Translations under genes and position numbers: made by a program | Notes under the pieces: model-generated | What the model was told of the DNA's origin: nothing | The model's input: the letters and a program-made list of their open reading frames with translations, nothing else | Database searches by the model: none | Shown: in pieces, positions 34,201 to 56,534 of the stretch | How the letters are laid out: each line of letters begins with the position of its first letter | Position numbering within the stretch: position 1 is the first letter of the stretch | NCBI RefSeq assembly: GCF_000002075.1 | Contig: NW_004797546.1 | Span: 95,682-159,681 of the forward strand | Direction: 5' to 3' | DNA length: 64,000 nt | Origin: Aplysia californica | Taxonomy: Eukaryota; Mollusca; Gastropoda; Aplysiida; Aplysiidae

Positions 34201-36564
34201 AAACTGTGGCTTTGGAAAGCTTTCGTCCCACATTGCCCTCTTGGGAACAGGGTTTTTGGGCCGCTGCAGTCGCAAGTGTGTGCCTTCGAGACTGATGAAG
34301 ACACAGTGAGTCTTGTTTATGTGGTAGTTTTCAACAGTGTAGTCAGTCAGCTCATTCATCCACCCCTAAAAAAGGAGGAAAAGAAATGGAATTAACTCCA
34401 GTTTATTTTTCATGTGATTCAAAATTTGAAACGAGTACTCTTTAGAAATGTGTACCCTCAGAAGCAGTTACTGTAACCATCTTTACATTATACACCTGCA
34501 CAAAAAATCAAACCACTGATTTTTTTTTTTTAAGGAAATGATTAACTTTTACTCATCAAATACTGACCATTCACTGCAACAGAACTTTGATTGAGTTTAC
34601 ATTCACGTTTTGTGGTTACACAAAGTCTATCTGCAGCTAACTGGACCACCAGTACTCTGTTTAAATTTAAACCACTGAGCAGCTTAGAAAGTGATTGACT
34701 TTCAGAAGTGTCTCATATCCCATAAAAAGCAATTGGAAAAAAAATATGCACAAGTTAAATTTATAACTTTTAAACACTGCCCCCACCCCCCCACCCAAGA
34801 CGAAAGCCATAAATGTTCTTCTTTTAAACTGAACAGACATAAGCCCCTACTTAACACATTTTTTCAACAGTATACAACAGAAAGATAAAGTACATTTACA
34901 ATTTGTTTCTTGCTGTCACTGACATACCAGAACTCTAGGCTGAAGAAACATGGCTTTTAAAATCTTTACTTGCCACAAACGATGGTGTTAAAACTGTATT
35001 CTTCTTTTAACAATGTACCCAACCTACGACATGATAAAATTGCCCTAATATCTATTAGACTGACGCTTGAAACATTTATCAGAGGTTGTGCTTTTACATG
35101 GCAGTATGAGATTCATGCCAGCAGTTATCTGTCAACATGTTACACTGAGCCTACCTTATGGCGACACTCCTCTCCTTCCAACCCAACCTTCATCTCAGGC
35201 ACTGGTGGTGGGGGTAGATCCTCAACAGGAGGCAGAGTAAAAGGCTCAGAGGGAGGCGGAGGTTCCATCAGCCACAAGTAGAAACCACAGCTGGCAGTGG
35301 CGAGCAGGGACCCCATGATAAATCCCGACATGTATGAAGGCAACGGCAGGATAAGGTAAGCAAACACGAAAAGGGAAATGACTATGAGCTTTTGAACAGG
35401 AACCGGACGATTGTCTGCAAAACTGAGCTGGCGTAGGATGGCATTGGCAGTAGAGTCAGAGAAAGGGGAAGAAGGCACTTCGCTCTTCTCTGGGGCTGCC
35501 CCCTGAGAAGCAGTGTTGTCAGCTTGGCTATCATCTGACGTCGGTTTCCTAAATAAAGGCTTGGCCAAATCTTCATCTGGTGTGAAGTGCAAGGCAGACA
35601 TGTGAGCCACAGCAGATGTCATGGGCTCCTTTTTCTTCATGAAGCGTTTGATTTTCGAGCGAGATTTGAGCTGAGTGGAGGTGCTGAGACCAGGCATGCC
35701 TGTGAAGTCCTCTGTTGGCTCACTGATGAAATGCTCTTCAAACATAAGCATCTCAGAGTCAGGAGTACCACGTCCTTCAGGTTCATGAAACACCAGAGTG
35801 TCATCCTCAGTACTTGGCTCTTTCTGAAGAGACGCACTGATGACATCCTCTATGACATCTTCAAAGTCATCCTCCACTTCCAAGTGAGCCAAGGGGTGGT
35901 CCTCTACAATACCTGAGGACCTGAACAAAGTCACATTTTCTTTCACCACAGGCTCTCGCTCTGATGGCTTTTCAACAGGCAGCAACTTTTGTTTCTCTTT
36001 TTCAGGACTTGGGCTTGAGCTGGAATCACCAGAGAATTCCTCAATTGTTCTAGAAATTTTGTCTGTAATTTTACCTTTAAGACCCGAGAATATTTCTTTT
36101 GAGGTTTCAAGTTTTGCCTTGGCTCGCTCTCTTATTGGGGAATTGTGAGCAGCAACATCCACTGGGAGAGATATTGCTGGTTTTAGGGGGGGTTTATCCA
36201 TGGGAAAAGATCCTGTTGATAGTAATGGGGGCCTCACTCCAACACCATCCACTGATGATGAGCCTCCAGAGACAACTTTCTCCGGCTGTTGTTCTAGGGA
36301 CCTGAGCTCTGCTGGAGCAGAGGAGGTGGACGAGACAGACGATGAAGAAAATGTTCTCTCACTGCTCGGCTTCTGTTTCTGCACTCGGTGAGATTCTTCA
36401 ACTAACTTGTCGTACTTGCCAGTGAAAGCTGTAAGATCCTCATCATCCTCATCCTCCTCCAGCTGTTTGAAACTAAAGCCTGACAGACTGACACTACCCT
36501 TGCCCTGCCCCTGCTTCGGTGGCGGGGGCCGGGAGGGCTTGCCCAGACCTTTCTTGAAGCTCAT
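20585..36564 (-). CDS. TEX2: TEX2 (testis-expressed 2), SMP-domain ER lipid transfer protein, complete CDS
   Basis: Nine coding exons, all with GT-AG introns and consistent phases: complement of 35155-36564, 33855-34365, 32830-33002, 31260-31586, 30530-30759, 23937-24023, 22411-22620, 21668-21788 and 20585-20683, for 1055 residues (human about 1130). The ATG at 36564 has G at -3 and begins MSFKKGLGKP. Residues 1-390 are low-complexity and acidic or Ser-rich. Residues 393-433 form a membrane hairpin (LIVISLFVFAYLILPLPSYM onward). Residues 471-640 are PH-like (WMNELTDYTVENY ... LYLFARTGREKEEWFKRF). Residues about 770-1040 are the SMP domain, ending RVFVMPNMDDLVIPIL. The family, like yeast Nvj2, is ER-anchored and moves lipids (including ceramide) at contact sites. 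Exon sequences match human TEX2 as I recall it, including VFVMPNMDD and IPPPPSDRLW. Large introns host transposons. Confidence 0.95.
21668..21788 (-). CDS. TEX2: TEX2 coding exon 8: SMP domain
   Basis: Acceptor CTGTTCTCCACAG, reads YGFRGNPRLRLSAKPQVGER and ITHITEWIEKKLALEFQ, donor GTGAGA, phase 0. It matches human TEX2 (VTDWIEKKLEQEFQ as recalled). Confidence 0.93.
22108..22286. repeat. GT/GA/CAGA microsatellite
   Basis: GT repeats (22117-22163), then GA repeats (22164-22216), then degenerate GACAGACA repeats to 22286. It lies in TEX2 intron 7, about 125 bases downstream of the exon 7 donor in transcript direction. The long frames on both strands are simple-repeat artefacts. Confidence 0.9.
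22411..22620 (-). CDS. TEX2: TEX2 coding exon 7: SMP domain
   Basis: Acceptor TTTTCCTTGCTGCAG, then SSGGGTSKKFLRYLNKITQS through VSNTRLTLTVTVNSLVGKLA to LNIPPPPSDRLW, donor GTTAGT, phase 2. IPPPPSDRLW is a strongly conserved TEX2 stretch. Confidence 0.93.
23085..23215 (+). repeat. Dispersed repeat family C, diverged fragment
   Basis: Blocks AAATTTTGAATTTTGCACAT, CTTTTCTATGATCTTCAACC and ATCTTTAATGTGCAATGTGA match 62650-62735 in order, with much divergence. It is antisense to TEX2. Confidence 0.5.
23262..23621 (-). repeat. Complete tRNA-headed SINE with conserved core
   Basis: On the minus strand: A box region GTGGCTATGTGGTTGGGCTC, B box GGGTTTGAATCCC, then a core GTTGTGTCCTTGGGAAAGGC ACTTTACATG, then a LINE-like 3' end (TAAAGCGCATACAGCTTG, GGGCTATAGAAATGCTC). 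This head, core and tail architecture is seen in SINEs of many invertebrates and deuterostomes (from memory; the named core domain is not assigned). It lies in TEX2 intron 6 in the sense direction. Confidence 0.75.
23937..24023 (-). CDS. TEX2: TEX2 coding exon 6: acidic loop
   Basis: An 87-base exon between acceptor TGTTTTCTGTTTCAG and donor GTAGGT. It codes SPVTDSDEEDSAESSTDEEE followed by ETPATGEDG. Human TEX2 has a similar DSDEE-type acidic insert at the same place in the SMP domain (from memory). The intron before it is 6.5 kb and holds the 4.3-kb transposon. Confidence 0.9.
24061..25074. mobile_element. TTAA-flanked inverted-repeat element, ~1 kb
   Basis: TTAA at 24061-24064 and at 25071-25074 flank perfect 12-bp inverted ends CTCATTCGCTAC. 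A TTAA target fits piggyBac or Kolobok transposons. The interior is AT-rich with a GC-rich left arm (GGGGGGCGGCGCGGC) and has no transposase. It lies 37 bases upstream of the TEX2 exon 6 acceptor, within intron 5. Confidence 0.75.
26771..29850 (-). pseudogene. Large transposon-borne protein with cysteine-rich tail, degraded
   Basis: Successive minus-strand segments are recognisable: CLEKPSPSQCALEDAKK; ETPLPTYIGMMLHVHTHKKE and LGLSISYDRVL; TIAAVDNTDHNPSATTSKDS with FQGAAISLVQHP; STTVAPLPHYYTDVLPV; NTSWAAFHASRQ; LNPGQTPVVTLDQPLFALAK; LVTWFHALDPTHYARGIPVH; FSLIPIDQAHEQNNACVKGN; FVILLYDRTSKCTDNDTARR; VWGQILLPAPELPP; and a tail CIELVSCKCHLWCVRLCKCK KTALCVCEGDC. I recall the same order of motifs in many uncharacterised proteins of cnidarians, molluscs and fishes, and the tail resembles CXC (tesmin/TSO1-like) cysteine spacing. 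The region spans the N gap and is split over several frames, so this copy is unlikely to be functional. The catalytic function is unknown to me. Confidence 0.7.
29041..29140. other. Assembly gap (100 N)
   Basis: Exactly 100 N, a conventional unknown-size gap. The 32 bases before it (29009-29040) and the 32 after it (29141-29172) are the same apart from one base, GTCTTGATGCTGCTAGTGAC then AGGGRGTACATC. The two sides are therefore probably one locus counted twice. Confidence 0.95.
29873..30195. repeat. Tandem ~162-bp duplication in the right arm of the 4.3-kb element
   Basis: The block starting CCATTTTGAAATCCAATATG occurs at 29873, 30035 and 30196, with matching sequence between (CAATGCAGATTG, TTAGACACCAAAAT, TAGCAGCATT, CCCAGAGATAATC). 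The left arm has only one such unit, so the amplification happened in one arm. Confidence 0.85.
30500..30520. repeat. AC microsatellite next to TEX2 exon 5 donor
   Basis: The repeat reads GT on the transcript strand and starts 10 bases after the splice donor at 30529. GU-rich intronic tracts next to donors can bind splicing regulators, but no effect can be seen from sequence. Confidence 0.85.
30530..30759 (-). CDS. TEX2: TEX2 coding exon 5: SMP domain
   Basis: Begins VPYFIEELQVTDIHMGYEIP and contains FWVDLDITYSGGFTMTIETK, typical beta strands of the SMP lipid tube. It ends at donor GTATGT in phase 2. A GT-rich tract (plus-strand AC repeat 30500-30520) begins 10 bases inside the next intron. 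Confidence 0.93.
31260..31586 (-). CDS. TEX2: TEX2 coding exon 4: start of SMP domain
   Basis: Begins QGVSLLTFAHYMGRLMP after acceptor TTCTGTCTACAG and ends KLQRKLNKIH at donor GTATGA, phase 0 at both ends. QLFWVNALIGRCFFDFLRDK marks the first SMP helix, close to the human form as I recall it (WLNTLLGRIFWDFL). Confidence 0.93.
32830..33002 (-). CDS. TEX2: TEX2 coding exon 3: Ser-rich linker
   Basis: Reads GNHVMDMKRAVGSN and continues with a basic/serine linker to NGTKEDS, donor GTAAGA. The acceptor CTCTTGAG is weak, but phase (1 to 0) fits both neighbours exactly. This linker between PH and SMP is probably disordered. Confidence 0.85.
33855..34365 (-). CDS. TEX2: TEX2 coding exon 2: PH-like domain
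   Basis: Begins GWMNELTDYTVENYHINKTH after acceptor CTTTTTTAG and ends AAAAGIPL at donor GTGAGT (phase 1). The closing WFKRF helix is the usual PH-domain C-terminal helix. Immediately downstream in the intron is a purine-rich stretch (33700-33780). Confidence 0.93.
35155..36564 (-). CDS. TEX2: TEX2 coding exon 1: N-terminal region and membrane hairpin
   Basis: 470 residues. A good acceptor (CTATCTCTTCAG, exon start 36571) lies just 7 bases upstream of the ATG, so at least one 5' untranslated exon must lie further right. The exon ends ECRHK at donor GTAGGC, phase 0. The two-pass hairpin is followed by a Pro-rich linker (EPPPPSEPFTLPPVEDLPPP). The plus-strand frames opposite this exon are shadows. 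Confidence 0.93.
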
Positions 36565-39500
36565 CGCCACACTGAAGAGATAGATTGAGGTAAAACTAGT
36601 CAAACAATTCAATTCAGAAACAGGCCAATACAATTTTATCAATAAATTATAAAATACTCTATAAGAGCACTGCTTCATTATTATAATGCTACACAAATCC
36701 AAGCAACCTGAACTAGACAGATAGACTTGCCTATATCAGTACTTGACTGCATCAGGGTTGCCCACCCACCAGTATGTTTAAGTAATCAACAAATTTTAAA
36801 AAATAGTAATCTGGCTTACAACTTCGTAATATGGCAATGGATAGTCTTCTGCCCTTGGGTGTCAAGGACAGGGATTGTAGCCAAGAATGTTACAGGCGTG
36901 ATGTAAAAAAAGAAGTTATGGGAGGCTGATCAACAAAAAGAAACCTTTGAAACTACAAAATACATCAAATTCCCTTGATACTGATTTTGCATCACAACAC
37001 ACCATGCCACTCACCCACCGTAGCTAACTGTTTTGAGTTTCATATAATGAGCCATTAATCTCATTGGCCCAGGCTGTCACCCACAACACAAAAAAGCAAG
37101 GATTTTCTAACATCTTGGTCATCCTAATGTTTGCCTTAGTCCTGGCTTTGGCTAGGGTCTAGAATGTTTTTCAAAGGGCAAAAATGGCACTGAGTGACAA
37201 CAAGAGCTTGACACAAAGAGGGTGTTTTTACAGCTGCATGTGATTATGTAATGCTGTAGACTCTCCTGGTCTGGTAGATCCACCTATGCACAAGGAAGAT
37301 TGACAATGGGTTGGGGTAGCCGAAATATTTAAAAAAAATCAGAATCAGGGGTGTACTGTAACAACAATTGTGCTTTAGAAAAACCGAACAAAACTCTTAA
37401 TGACTCTGCCAAATTCGTAATGGTGGGGAATGGTATACTGCATCTATTCTTAAAATTTCTAGATTAACGAGATATAATCAATAAATGGCTTAAACTGTAT
37501 TTTAAGTGTTTGTTTTGCATGATTCTCCATTTCTTTAAAATGTACTAGAAAGATAGTGTGTTTGTAGCACAGCCGCCCATCATTTAATACTTTAATTGGA
37601 GCACCAACTCTTTTGATACTTAATCAAAATTTAAGAGCATCAGAGAATGTGTTTCTTGGAAATCTTTTTCAACTTCAAAACAAAACTGAACTGAAAAAAA
37701 ACCCCAACCCAACAAATCTCTTACAAGTTCCAGTACAAAGAATGAGCAATTTAATGGCAATCTTCCAGATCTGCTTCATTTTTATTCACATTTACTGGAT
37801 TTAAGTAATTATAAGGTAAAGGTTATGGTGACGGTAGGATTACAGTATGGGTTGGCCAAGGGTAGGTGTAAGGCCAGGCTACCCTGTCCCTACCCTTTTC
37901 TCTACCCTTTACCCTAATCCTCACTTCTCTTCATCTTATAACCCTCCCCCCCTCCGAACAATTCAGCAAATTTAACAGTCATGAATCATAATCTTGACCA
38001 TTATACCAATATCAGATTGCATTTACATAACTGTGAGTAAAATAAACTTGCATTCTTTGTATGTTTAATTTTCTAGACCTTCTATTCTATTAGAGCGTAA
38101 ACACGGCGTCACGGGCACTCGCAGCCTTCTGAGCCTGTGGTTTCGGTAAAATCAAGGTAATTCAGATCACTGTTACTTCGCTCTTTCGCTATCAAATACC
38201 AAAAGCTGTGCACCTTGTAAAAGTTCAGCTTTCCCTCGTTACAATGGTGTAAGTTGATAATGTCCCATTATTAGGCCAGTTCAAAAATTGACATGCGAGC
38301 ATTCAAATATGCTTTGCGGAAAGATTGATGATTAAATGCCGTCTTTTCATTGGCGGAGAACTGTAGAGCTATGAAAGGGCTTTCCCCTGATATATTTTTC
38401 GCTTTGACGTATAAATAGAAAGCCTTTAAAAATACCTTCCAAGTTTTCAAAGATCATTTTTTCAACAGAAATATGTAAAATACCAATTCAAAAAAGGTAT
38501 CACTAGAAGGATCAATTAATTTTCTATTAGAATAAAGTAATCAGCTTGGAATTATTTTGCATCATTCCTTCCGCGAAGCTCGACGTGGGGAGCACTTTGC
38601 ACACTACAGTATAGAACCGAATCGCTCGTCGTGGGGACCGGTGTACCGCTGTGTTTTCATGGAAATAACGACAGACCATCATGTTTGAGGCGATTAAATA
38701 CTGATGTGCAATGATCTCACAGTCTTGAAAACAAATTAGGCTCCATATCTATGTTAAAATAATTGTACTCTGTTAAGGTGGAGATGTTTGGTGTGCTTAG
38801 TACTCTTTTATTGACTGTCAAACATGGGGTAGCAGCCAGTTAGCGACTGTAAGCAAATTGGATCATATTTTAAAAGTTACCACTTAAAAATTGACTGAGA
38901 GGTTAAAGAATGGTATCAACATTCTTAGTCATTATGATAGGCCTTTCATATGGAACAGATATATTTGGCATACAGTTTTTGAAAATTTAGTTTCTAGTAC
39001 CTAACCCTAGAAATGCTCAGCATTTGACCGAAAGTAACCCGCCAAAAATGCTCCGCCGCCACGGCCGATCAGTTGTATTGTTGTAAACATAGGGGTTTGG
39101 CAGGGAGAATCAGGTAAGATACCCGAGATGTATACCTGGTACTGAAAAATGACCATTTACGGCTCAACAGATGATAAAAGGCATGATAAAAATGACAGGC
39201 GATCAAATAAATACAAACAAAGCGCAAAACGCAATAAACTCAACAATTAGTACATCAGCACGGCGCAACAAGTGATAACACATAGCATGTAGTCGCTCAG
39301 CTGGACCGTGTCACTTCATCGATCGATATCTTGGCCAAGAGATGCTCTACGAGGTCAAGATAACTTGCATAGTCATTGGTCACTATTTATAACTTTGACC
39401 TGTAATTTACTACGTCATTTTCTTTAATCATAGCTGCCACTCGGGAATTTTAAAAAAGGAGGAAATTCATGTGAAGGCGTATGCGCGCTCTCCAAAGGCC

Positions 39501-39686
39501 GGAGTAAAACCAGTGAGATCCAGAGGCAATATATATTGGAACATCTAGCCTACGTTTTTGGAAGGGAAAATTGTCATATTTGTTAACCATAAAAAGCTAC
39601 TGAATTAAAATGTATTTGAAAAAAAAAACAACCCAAAACACGAAGTTGACTAACAAGCATTTGGCACAAATTAGTGACTAAAAATT

Positions 39687-39790
39687 AGGCCTACGCGCTT
39701 CCCGGTCGAAGTAGGTGAGCCCTATAAAGGGCCTGCGCGCTTCCCGGGTAGCCCGGCTACGACCTTTTTTAAATAGGGCCTGCACGTTTC
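39687..39790. repeat. GC-rich short tandem repeat
   Basis: Three related units: CCTACGCGCTTCCCGG, GGGCCTGCGCGCTTCCCGGG and GGGCCTGCACGTTTCCAGGG, about 40-55 bases apart. Separators also share CTATAAAGGG or AAATAGGG. It is GC-rich against an AT-rich background. Confidence 0.55.
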
Positions 39791-40046
39791 CAGGGTTAAT
39801 TCTACCTGTCTACACCAACTAATGTTGACTTTGTTTCCATTTATTAATATCATAGCTACAAGTCAAAAGTAGAACAATTACAGACTATGCAAGGTTGCAA
39901 GTGATCATCAGATCAAATGATAAATCATTGTAAATGTACACACATGGGTTACTTGTCGCAATTTTGGCATTAAATTAGTTAGAATCGTTCTGTTCTTTCA
40001 TTTTTAGGAACAGGAAGGCAAAGAAATTTAATGGGAATCTAAATCA

Positions 40047-40760
40047 GGAAGGAAGTGGCTATTCTCACCCTGGGTGAGAATAAAAATACGATCGACCTCT
40101 CATCCCTGGTGAGACTTGCCAGTGTTGGCTATTCGCATCCAGTGTGAAACAAGACCTGTTTTTCCTAATTTCTGAATACTGTCTATCGGTGTGGATGATG
40201 AAATTGAAAAAAAGAAAGAAAAAAATGATGTTATGTTTCAACAGTAAGTTTATTAAATTGGTCCTCTACAAAGATGTTATGTACAGCTATTTCACTTATT
40301 AAATTCGAATCGAGCTGAACTACGCGTGTCGCCATTTAATTATGCCCGGAAGTTCTCGCTAGGCCTACTCCTTCTCTCTCACTCTCTCTTTCTGAATTAC
40401 ACATTGTCTATTGGTGTGGACGATCAAATTGACAAAGAGACAAAGAAAAAAATGTTATAGTATAGCAAGCACAATAAAAGTAAATTAGTTAGGTCATCTA
40501 CAAACACGCTACGGCTATTTCACTTTTCGAATAGAGCCAAACTACACAGGTTGCCATTTTTTTGCAACGAAGTTCTCGCCGTCCCTCTTCTCTCTCTCAC
40601 TGCCGGCAGACAAAATTGCATGCTTTCAACACAAGAGCGCTGGAACGTTTGTTTACGGTGAATGCTACACTGGTTGGCCAATCACGGTGAACGCACACCC
40701 TGTGAGAATAGCCAAAAGGCTCGCCTGCACTATTCTCACCAATAGAGTGGCCAATCAGGA
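40047..40760. mobile_element. Foldback element cluster with CTATTCTCACCC ends
   Basis: Begins AGTGGCTATTCTCACCCTGG followed by its own inverted copy GGGTGAGAATA. The interior contains two tandem related segments (about 40165-40385 and 40390-40640), both reading CTGTCTATCGGTGTGGA- or TTGTCTATTGGTGTGGA-like sequence, then GAGCTGAACTACGCG- or GAGCCAAACTACACA-like sequence and TCTCTCTCACT. It ends near CTATTCTCACCAATAGAGTG. No coding capacity. Confidence 0.55.
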
Positions 40761-40879
40761 ATTATGTCATAATATAATCCTCTTTGCAGGCATTTACACC
40801 CTGTACTATTACATGAATTGGGAACAGAGGTATCAATGGTCGCTTTTGGAACAGCTCTGGCACTGTCAGAAGTGAAAAT

Positions 40880-41637
40880 GGGAAGATTGAAGAATACTGG
40901 ACCACTCGTACATTATTGCGCGGCCACCTCTATTCTCACCCGGAGTGAGAATAGTGCAGGCGAGTCTTGTGGCTATTCTCACCCGGTGCGCGTTCACCAA
41001 ATTTTGCATTCACCCTAAACCACAGAATTCTACACTGTGATAACAGAAAAATTGTAGAATTCTGTGCCGTGAACAAACGTTCCATTACAACTGTAGCCTA
41101 CTAAATGCGTACAATTTTGTCTGTGGGCAGTGGAGAGAGAGAGAGAAAGAGAGAGAGGAGTAGCGCGAGAATTTCCGGGCAAAACAAAATGGCGACCCGC
41201 GTAGTTCGGCTCGATTCGAAAAGTTAAATAGCCGTAGCATCTTTGTAGACAACCAAATTAATTTACTTTTGTGTTTTAACATCATTTTTTAACTTTGTTT
41301 TGGTCAATTTGATCGTCCACACCGATAGACAGTATTCAGATAGAGACAGAGAGAGAGAGAAGAGGGGAGGAGTTGATCTTGCGAGAAATTCTGGGCGGGT
41401 GAGAATAGCCACTTTCTTATATTGCGCGAGAAAGTGGGTTTGGTCAGGCGGGTGGTTGGGGTGGAGGAGGGGGGAGGGGGGGTTCAGGGGGGTCTCCCCC
41501 CTGACAAAATTTTAATGAATAGTTCTCCTGGTCCGAGATTCTCCATTGAGAGATATTAAAAACGGGAAAATTATGAATTCCTAAGGTTGAGACATAGGCA
41601 AAGTCAGTCCGCTGGTCCTGTATTCTTCAATCTTACC
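40880..41637. mobile_element. MITE family 2, copy A, split by an insertion
   Basis: The left part GGAAGATTGAAGAATACTGG ... TACATTATTGCGCG ends at 40922 and the right part resumes at 41420 with TATTGCGCGAGAAAGTGGG. It ends GGTCCTGTATTCTTCAATCT TACC. Joined, it corresponds to the uninterrupted copy at 42479-42748. Confidence 0.75.
40923..41419. mobile_element. 497-bp insertion inside MITE family 2 copy A
   Basis: TATTGCGCG occurs directly before (40914-40922) and directly after (41420-41428) this segment, a 9-bp target duplication. Near its ends are CTATTCTCACCCGG and GGGTGAGAATAG in inverted orientation. The interior has a segment (41090-41345) that is the reverse complement of the tandem segments at 40165-40640, and a short hairpin with CACAGAATTCTACA arms (41022-41067). 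Confidence 0.65.
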
Positions 41638-42342
41638 GTGAAAATAATTATCAATGGTATGCAAGTCATCTCTAGATCTAATTCTGTTACAAACAAAAGT
41701 TTCACTCATTGCCACTGTCTGCCAGCAGAGTCTGGAGTCTGGTATCATTGACAAACGCAGTAAAAAAAATCTGGCGAAAGCATTAAAAGCACAATGTATT
41801 ATTAATTGTAATACATAACATAAAATACAAGAATATTACTTGTTACCACGGATCCGTTCTAAATTTACAAAGAAACTCAAATCACATTAACAGGATCAAG
41901 TGCGTCGGTGCTTCAGTCTTCAGCACATCGCCATTGAGACAGAGAAAACTGCTGGCTCTGAGAGTTGAGTTGATAGTTCAGACAACTTCCTGTTTTTGTT
42001 ATAACGGGGTGAAGTTTGTTTTCATTACGTGTATGAAAGATAATTTGTACATTTAAAACATAATATGCCCTTGAAAATGTTGACATGTTTAATACCTTTG
42101 TTTTATTTGTACTTTGTTTTTAAAATGTTTTGATTTGATATTATATTTTGTAAAATCTTGTCAATTCTGACCAATACTATTTCAATGACAAATAATCACC
42201 GAAACTAACTTTACAATATGGCGTATATTTGTTGTTGTATGGGTGGAAACGCATGTAACAGATGAGATCGTTAAAGATTTTATTTAAATGAATAACAAGA
42301 ACATCTTTCTATGTATATATTGGCGGGATGAAATATGGAAAG

Positions 42343-54598
<12,256 letters not shown>

Positions 54599-55318
54599 GT
54601 ATGTTTTGTTGTTATAATCTCTTCCGGCTATCAAAACCAAACCACAACCTGATCCCTCTCGGTTGGTCTGGAATTTTACTTATGGCATGATATGTTTTAT
54701 AATGCTTCTTTAAATATAATGGCTCAGTTGTTAAAGTAAAACGCCCCTATTTTCGTCTTCTTTGCCTTTCCTTGCTAGATCTCGACGTTGTTGACTACTG
54801 ATTCTTCAGCCTGCAGTGTAACTGATTTTTTGATATTCGATGGTTTTTCCTACTTTGTAAGGCCCCTTGCCTTCACAACACCGCGCATTTTTAGGTTCAG
54901 CATCTATAGAAGTGAATGATGTTTGCAGAATGCATGAAAACCCAAATTCTAGACTGTGCCTTTGCGATTTGAGCCAGTGTCCTCCTCACTGCAGTCCAGC
55001 ATAGTACTAGCTGCATTAGCTGCCCCCCCCCCCCCAATCCCCCCTTCATCCTCTCTTAGATGTTATATTCATTACACTGCGAATGAATTTGCTTGTTTGT
55101 ATCAACATTTTCTTTATCTTGATGTCTTAGTGATAGAAAAGTGTTCTTCTATGGTACCTACGAAGTTCTCACAACTCTGCTGTCTTGGAATGGATTTTTT
55201 TTTTTTTTAGATTTGGTACTATGAGTACATAACTAGCCAGAAAATCTCACTTTTAATGTCTGAATTTCTAACGTGGCATTTTCATGTGCGCCAACATTGT
55301 TTTATTACAACCCTCGTA

Positions 55319-55542
55319 CACGTACCCCATCTCACCCCCTGTCTCTCTCTCTCGTAACCCATCTCACCCCCTGTCTCTCTCTCTCTCGTACCCATCTCAC
55401 CCCCTGTCTCTCTCTCTCTCTCGTACCCCATCTCACCCCCTATCTCTCTCTCTCTCGTACCCCATTTCACCCCTTGCCTCTCTCTCTCTCGTACCCCATC
55501 TCACCCCCTGCCTCTCTCTCTCGTACCCCATCTCACCCCTAC

Positions 55543-55545
<3 letters not shown>
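55319..55545. repeat. Minisatellite, seven ~34-bp units
   Basis: Each unit is CGTACCCCATCTCACCCC followed by TGTCTCTCTCTCT-type sequence. Units start near 55319, 55354, 55388, 55423, 55458, 55491 and 55523; unit lengths differ through the CT part. It grades directly into the CT microsatellite that follows. Confidence 0.93.
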
Positions 55546-55605
<60 letters not shown>

Positions 55606-55660
55606 GCTCTCTCTCTCTCTTTCTCTTTCTCTCTCTCCCTTTCTTTTTTACTCTCTGTCT
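55546..55660. repeat. CT microsatellite
   Basis: Continuation of the minisatellite as CT repeats, with late GTCTCG and CTTT variants. Confidence 0.95.
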
Positions 55661-55761
55661 CTTTCACACAAAAATGCTCGATATATTGTCCACACACACA
55701 AACGCACACACACGCACACTCCACACCACACAAAACCACACTACACATACACAAATATACG

Positions 55762-55762
<1 letters not shown>

Positions 55763-55793
<31 letters not shown>

Positions 55794-55831
55794 TAGACTG
55801 AGATAAACTGAGAGAGAGAGAGAGAGAGAGA
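55763..55831. repeat. GA microsatellite
   Basis: Two GA runs (55764-55789, 55811-55831) on the plus strand, opposite in strand to the CT runs nearby, making a potential intramolecular hairpin with them. Confidence 0.9.
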
Positions 55832-56071
55832 CTAATCAACTGTTGATGTTATCGCGGTGTTGTTGTTGACTAGTTCAGCTTCATTTTGCGTCACGCCTTG
55901 GAGATTTGCGTGCTTGTGAAAGTCACATACTTCGATAATAATGTACAAATTATATCAATTACACATTCCTGAAACTCAACCTCTGTGTTGATATTCAGAG
56001 TTGAATCACAATATTGGTGTTCCTTGTTGTGACAGGCGAGGTAGATGGCCAGATTAGATATTGTGTGGTTG

Positions 56072-56094
56072 TTGTTGTTGTTGTTATTATTATT

Positions 56095-56129
<35 letters not shown>

Positions 56130-56141
56130 TATCATTATTAT
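56072..56141. repeat. TTG/TTA trinucleotide microsatellite
   Basis: GTT repeats, then ATT repeats with ATC interruptions, directly before a family A repeat. Confidence 0.9.
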
Positions 56142-56312
56142 GTTGGTGGTTGGTGGGTGCTCTAGTGAGGTTTGCTTCTTCTTTCCTATCAAACATCTAT
56201 CGTATTTATATCTCCTCCTTTTTTGTGTTACTCTCTAGTAACACCTCTAATCTTCGGTACTTATATGTCCTTATTGTGTTGCAAGTGCTGTAAAACTCTT
56301 ACTAAAGAAATA
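56142..56312 (+). repeat. Repeat family A, copy
   Basis: Sense-oriented: TTGGTGGGTGCTCTAGTGAG, GTTTGCTTCTTCTTTCCTAT, CACCTCTAATCTTCGGTACT, GTTGCAAGTGCTGTAAAACT CTTACTAAAG, then A/T-rich tail. ERN1 intron 4. Confidence 0.75.
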
Positions 56313-56534
56313 TATATTATTATCATTATTTATGCTTTTATCAAGGAGACTTCACACATGTACTTCTTTGGTGACATAACAAGTGCAACGGCTTGCTTGT
56401 GTGTGTGTCTGTTTCTTTGCAAGTATTCGTGTTGTCGCTTGCGTATATTTTATTTCTGTCTTGCTTTGTGTGCACAGAGGCGCGCGTGGGCATGTGTGTG
56501 TTACATAACTGTTGATGTTTTACACCCCTGTAAA

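Larger units (their letters stand above)
36565..42327. other. TEX2-ERN1 intergenic region (head to head)
   Basis: It holds the start-proximal DNA of both genes. TEX2 must have at least one untranslated first exon here, because an acceptor sits directly upstream of its ATG, but I could not fix its donor. CpG-containing stretches occur at 38570-38640, 39000-39070 and 41900-42000 (the last with an ETS-like ACTTCCTG). The nested foldback elements at 40047-41637 fill the part nearest ERN1. No other gene is seen, and there is no TATA-type promoter I would annotate. Confidence 0.5.

Noticed and set aside
35587-36391. Plus-strand open frames opposite TEX2 exon 1
   Set aside because: TEX2 coding on the minus strand explains this region, and the plus-strand frames match nothing.
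55319-55545. CRISPR-like array
   Set aside because: Units are contiguous with no unique spacers, in an animal nuclear genome; this is a minisatellite.
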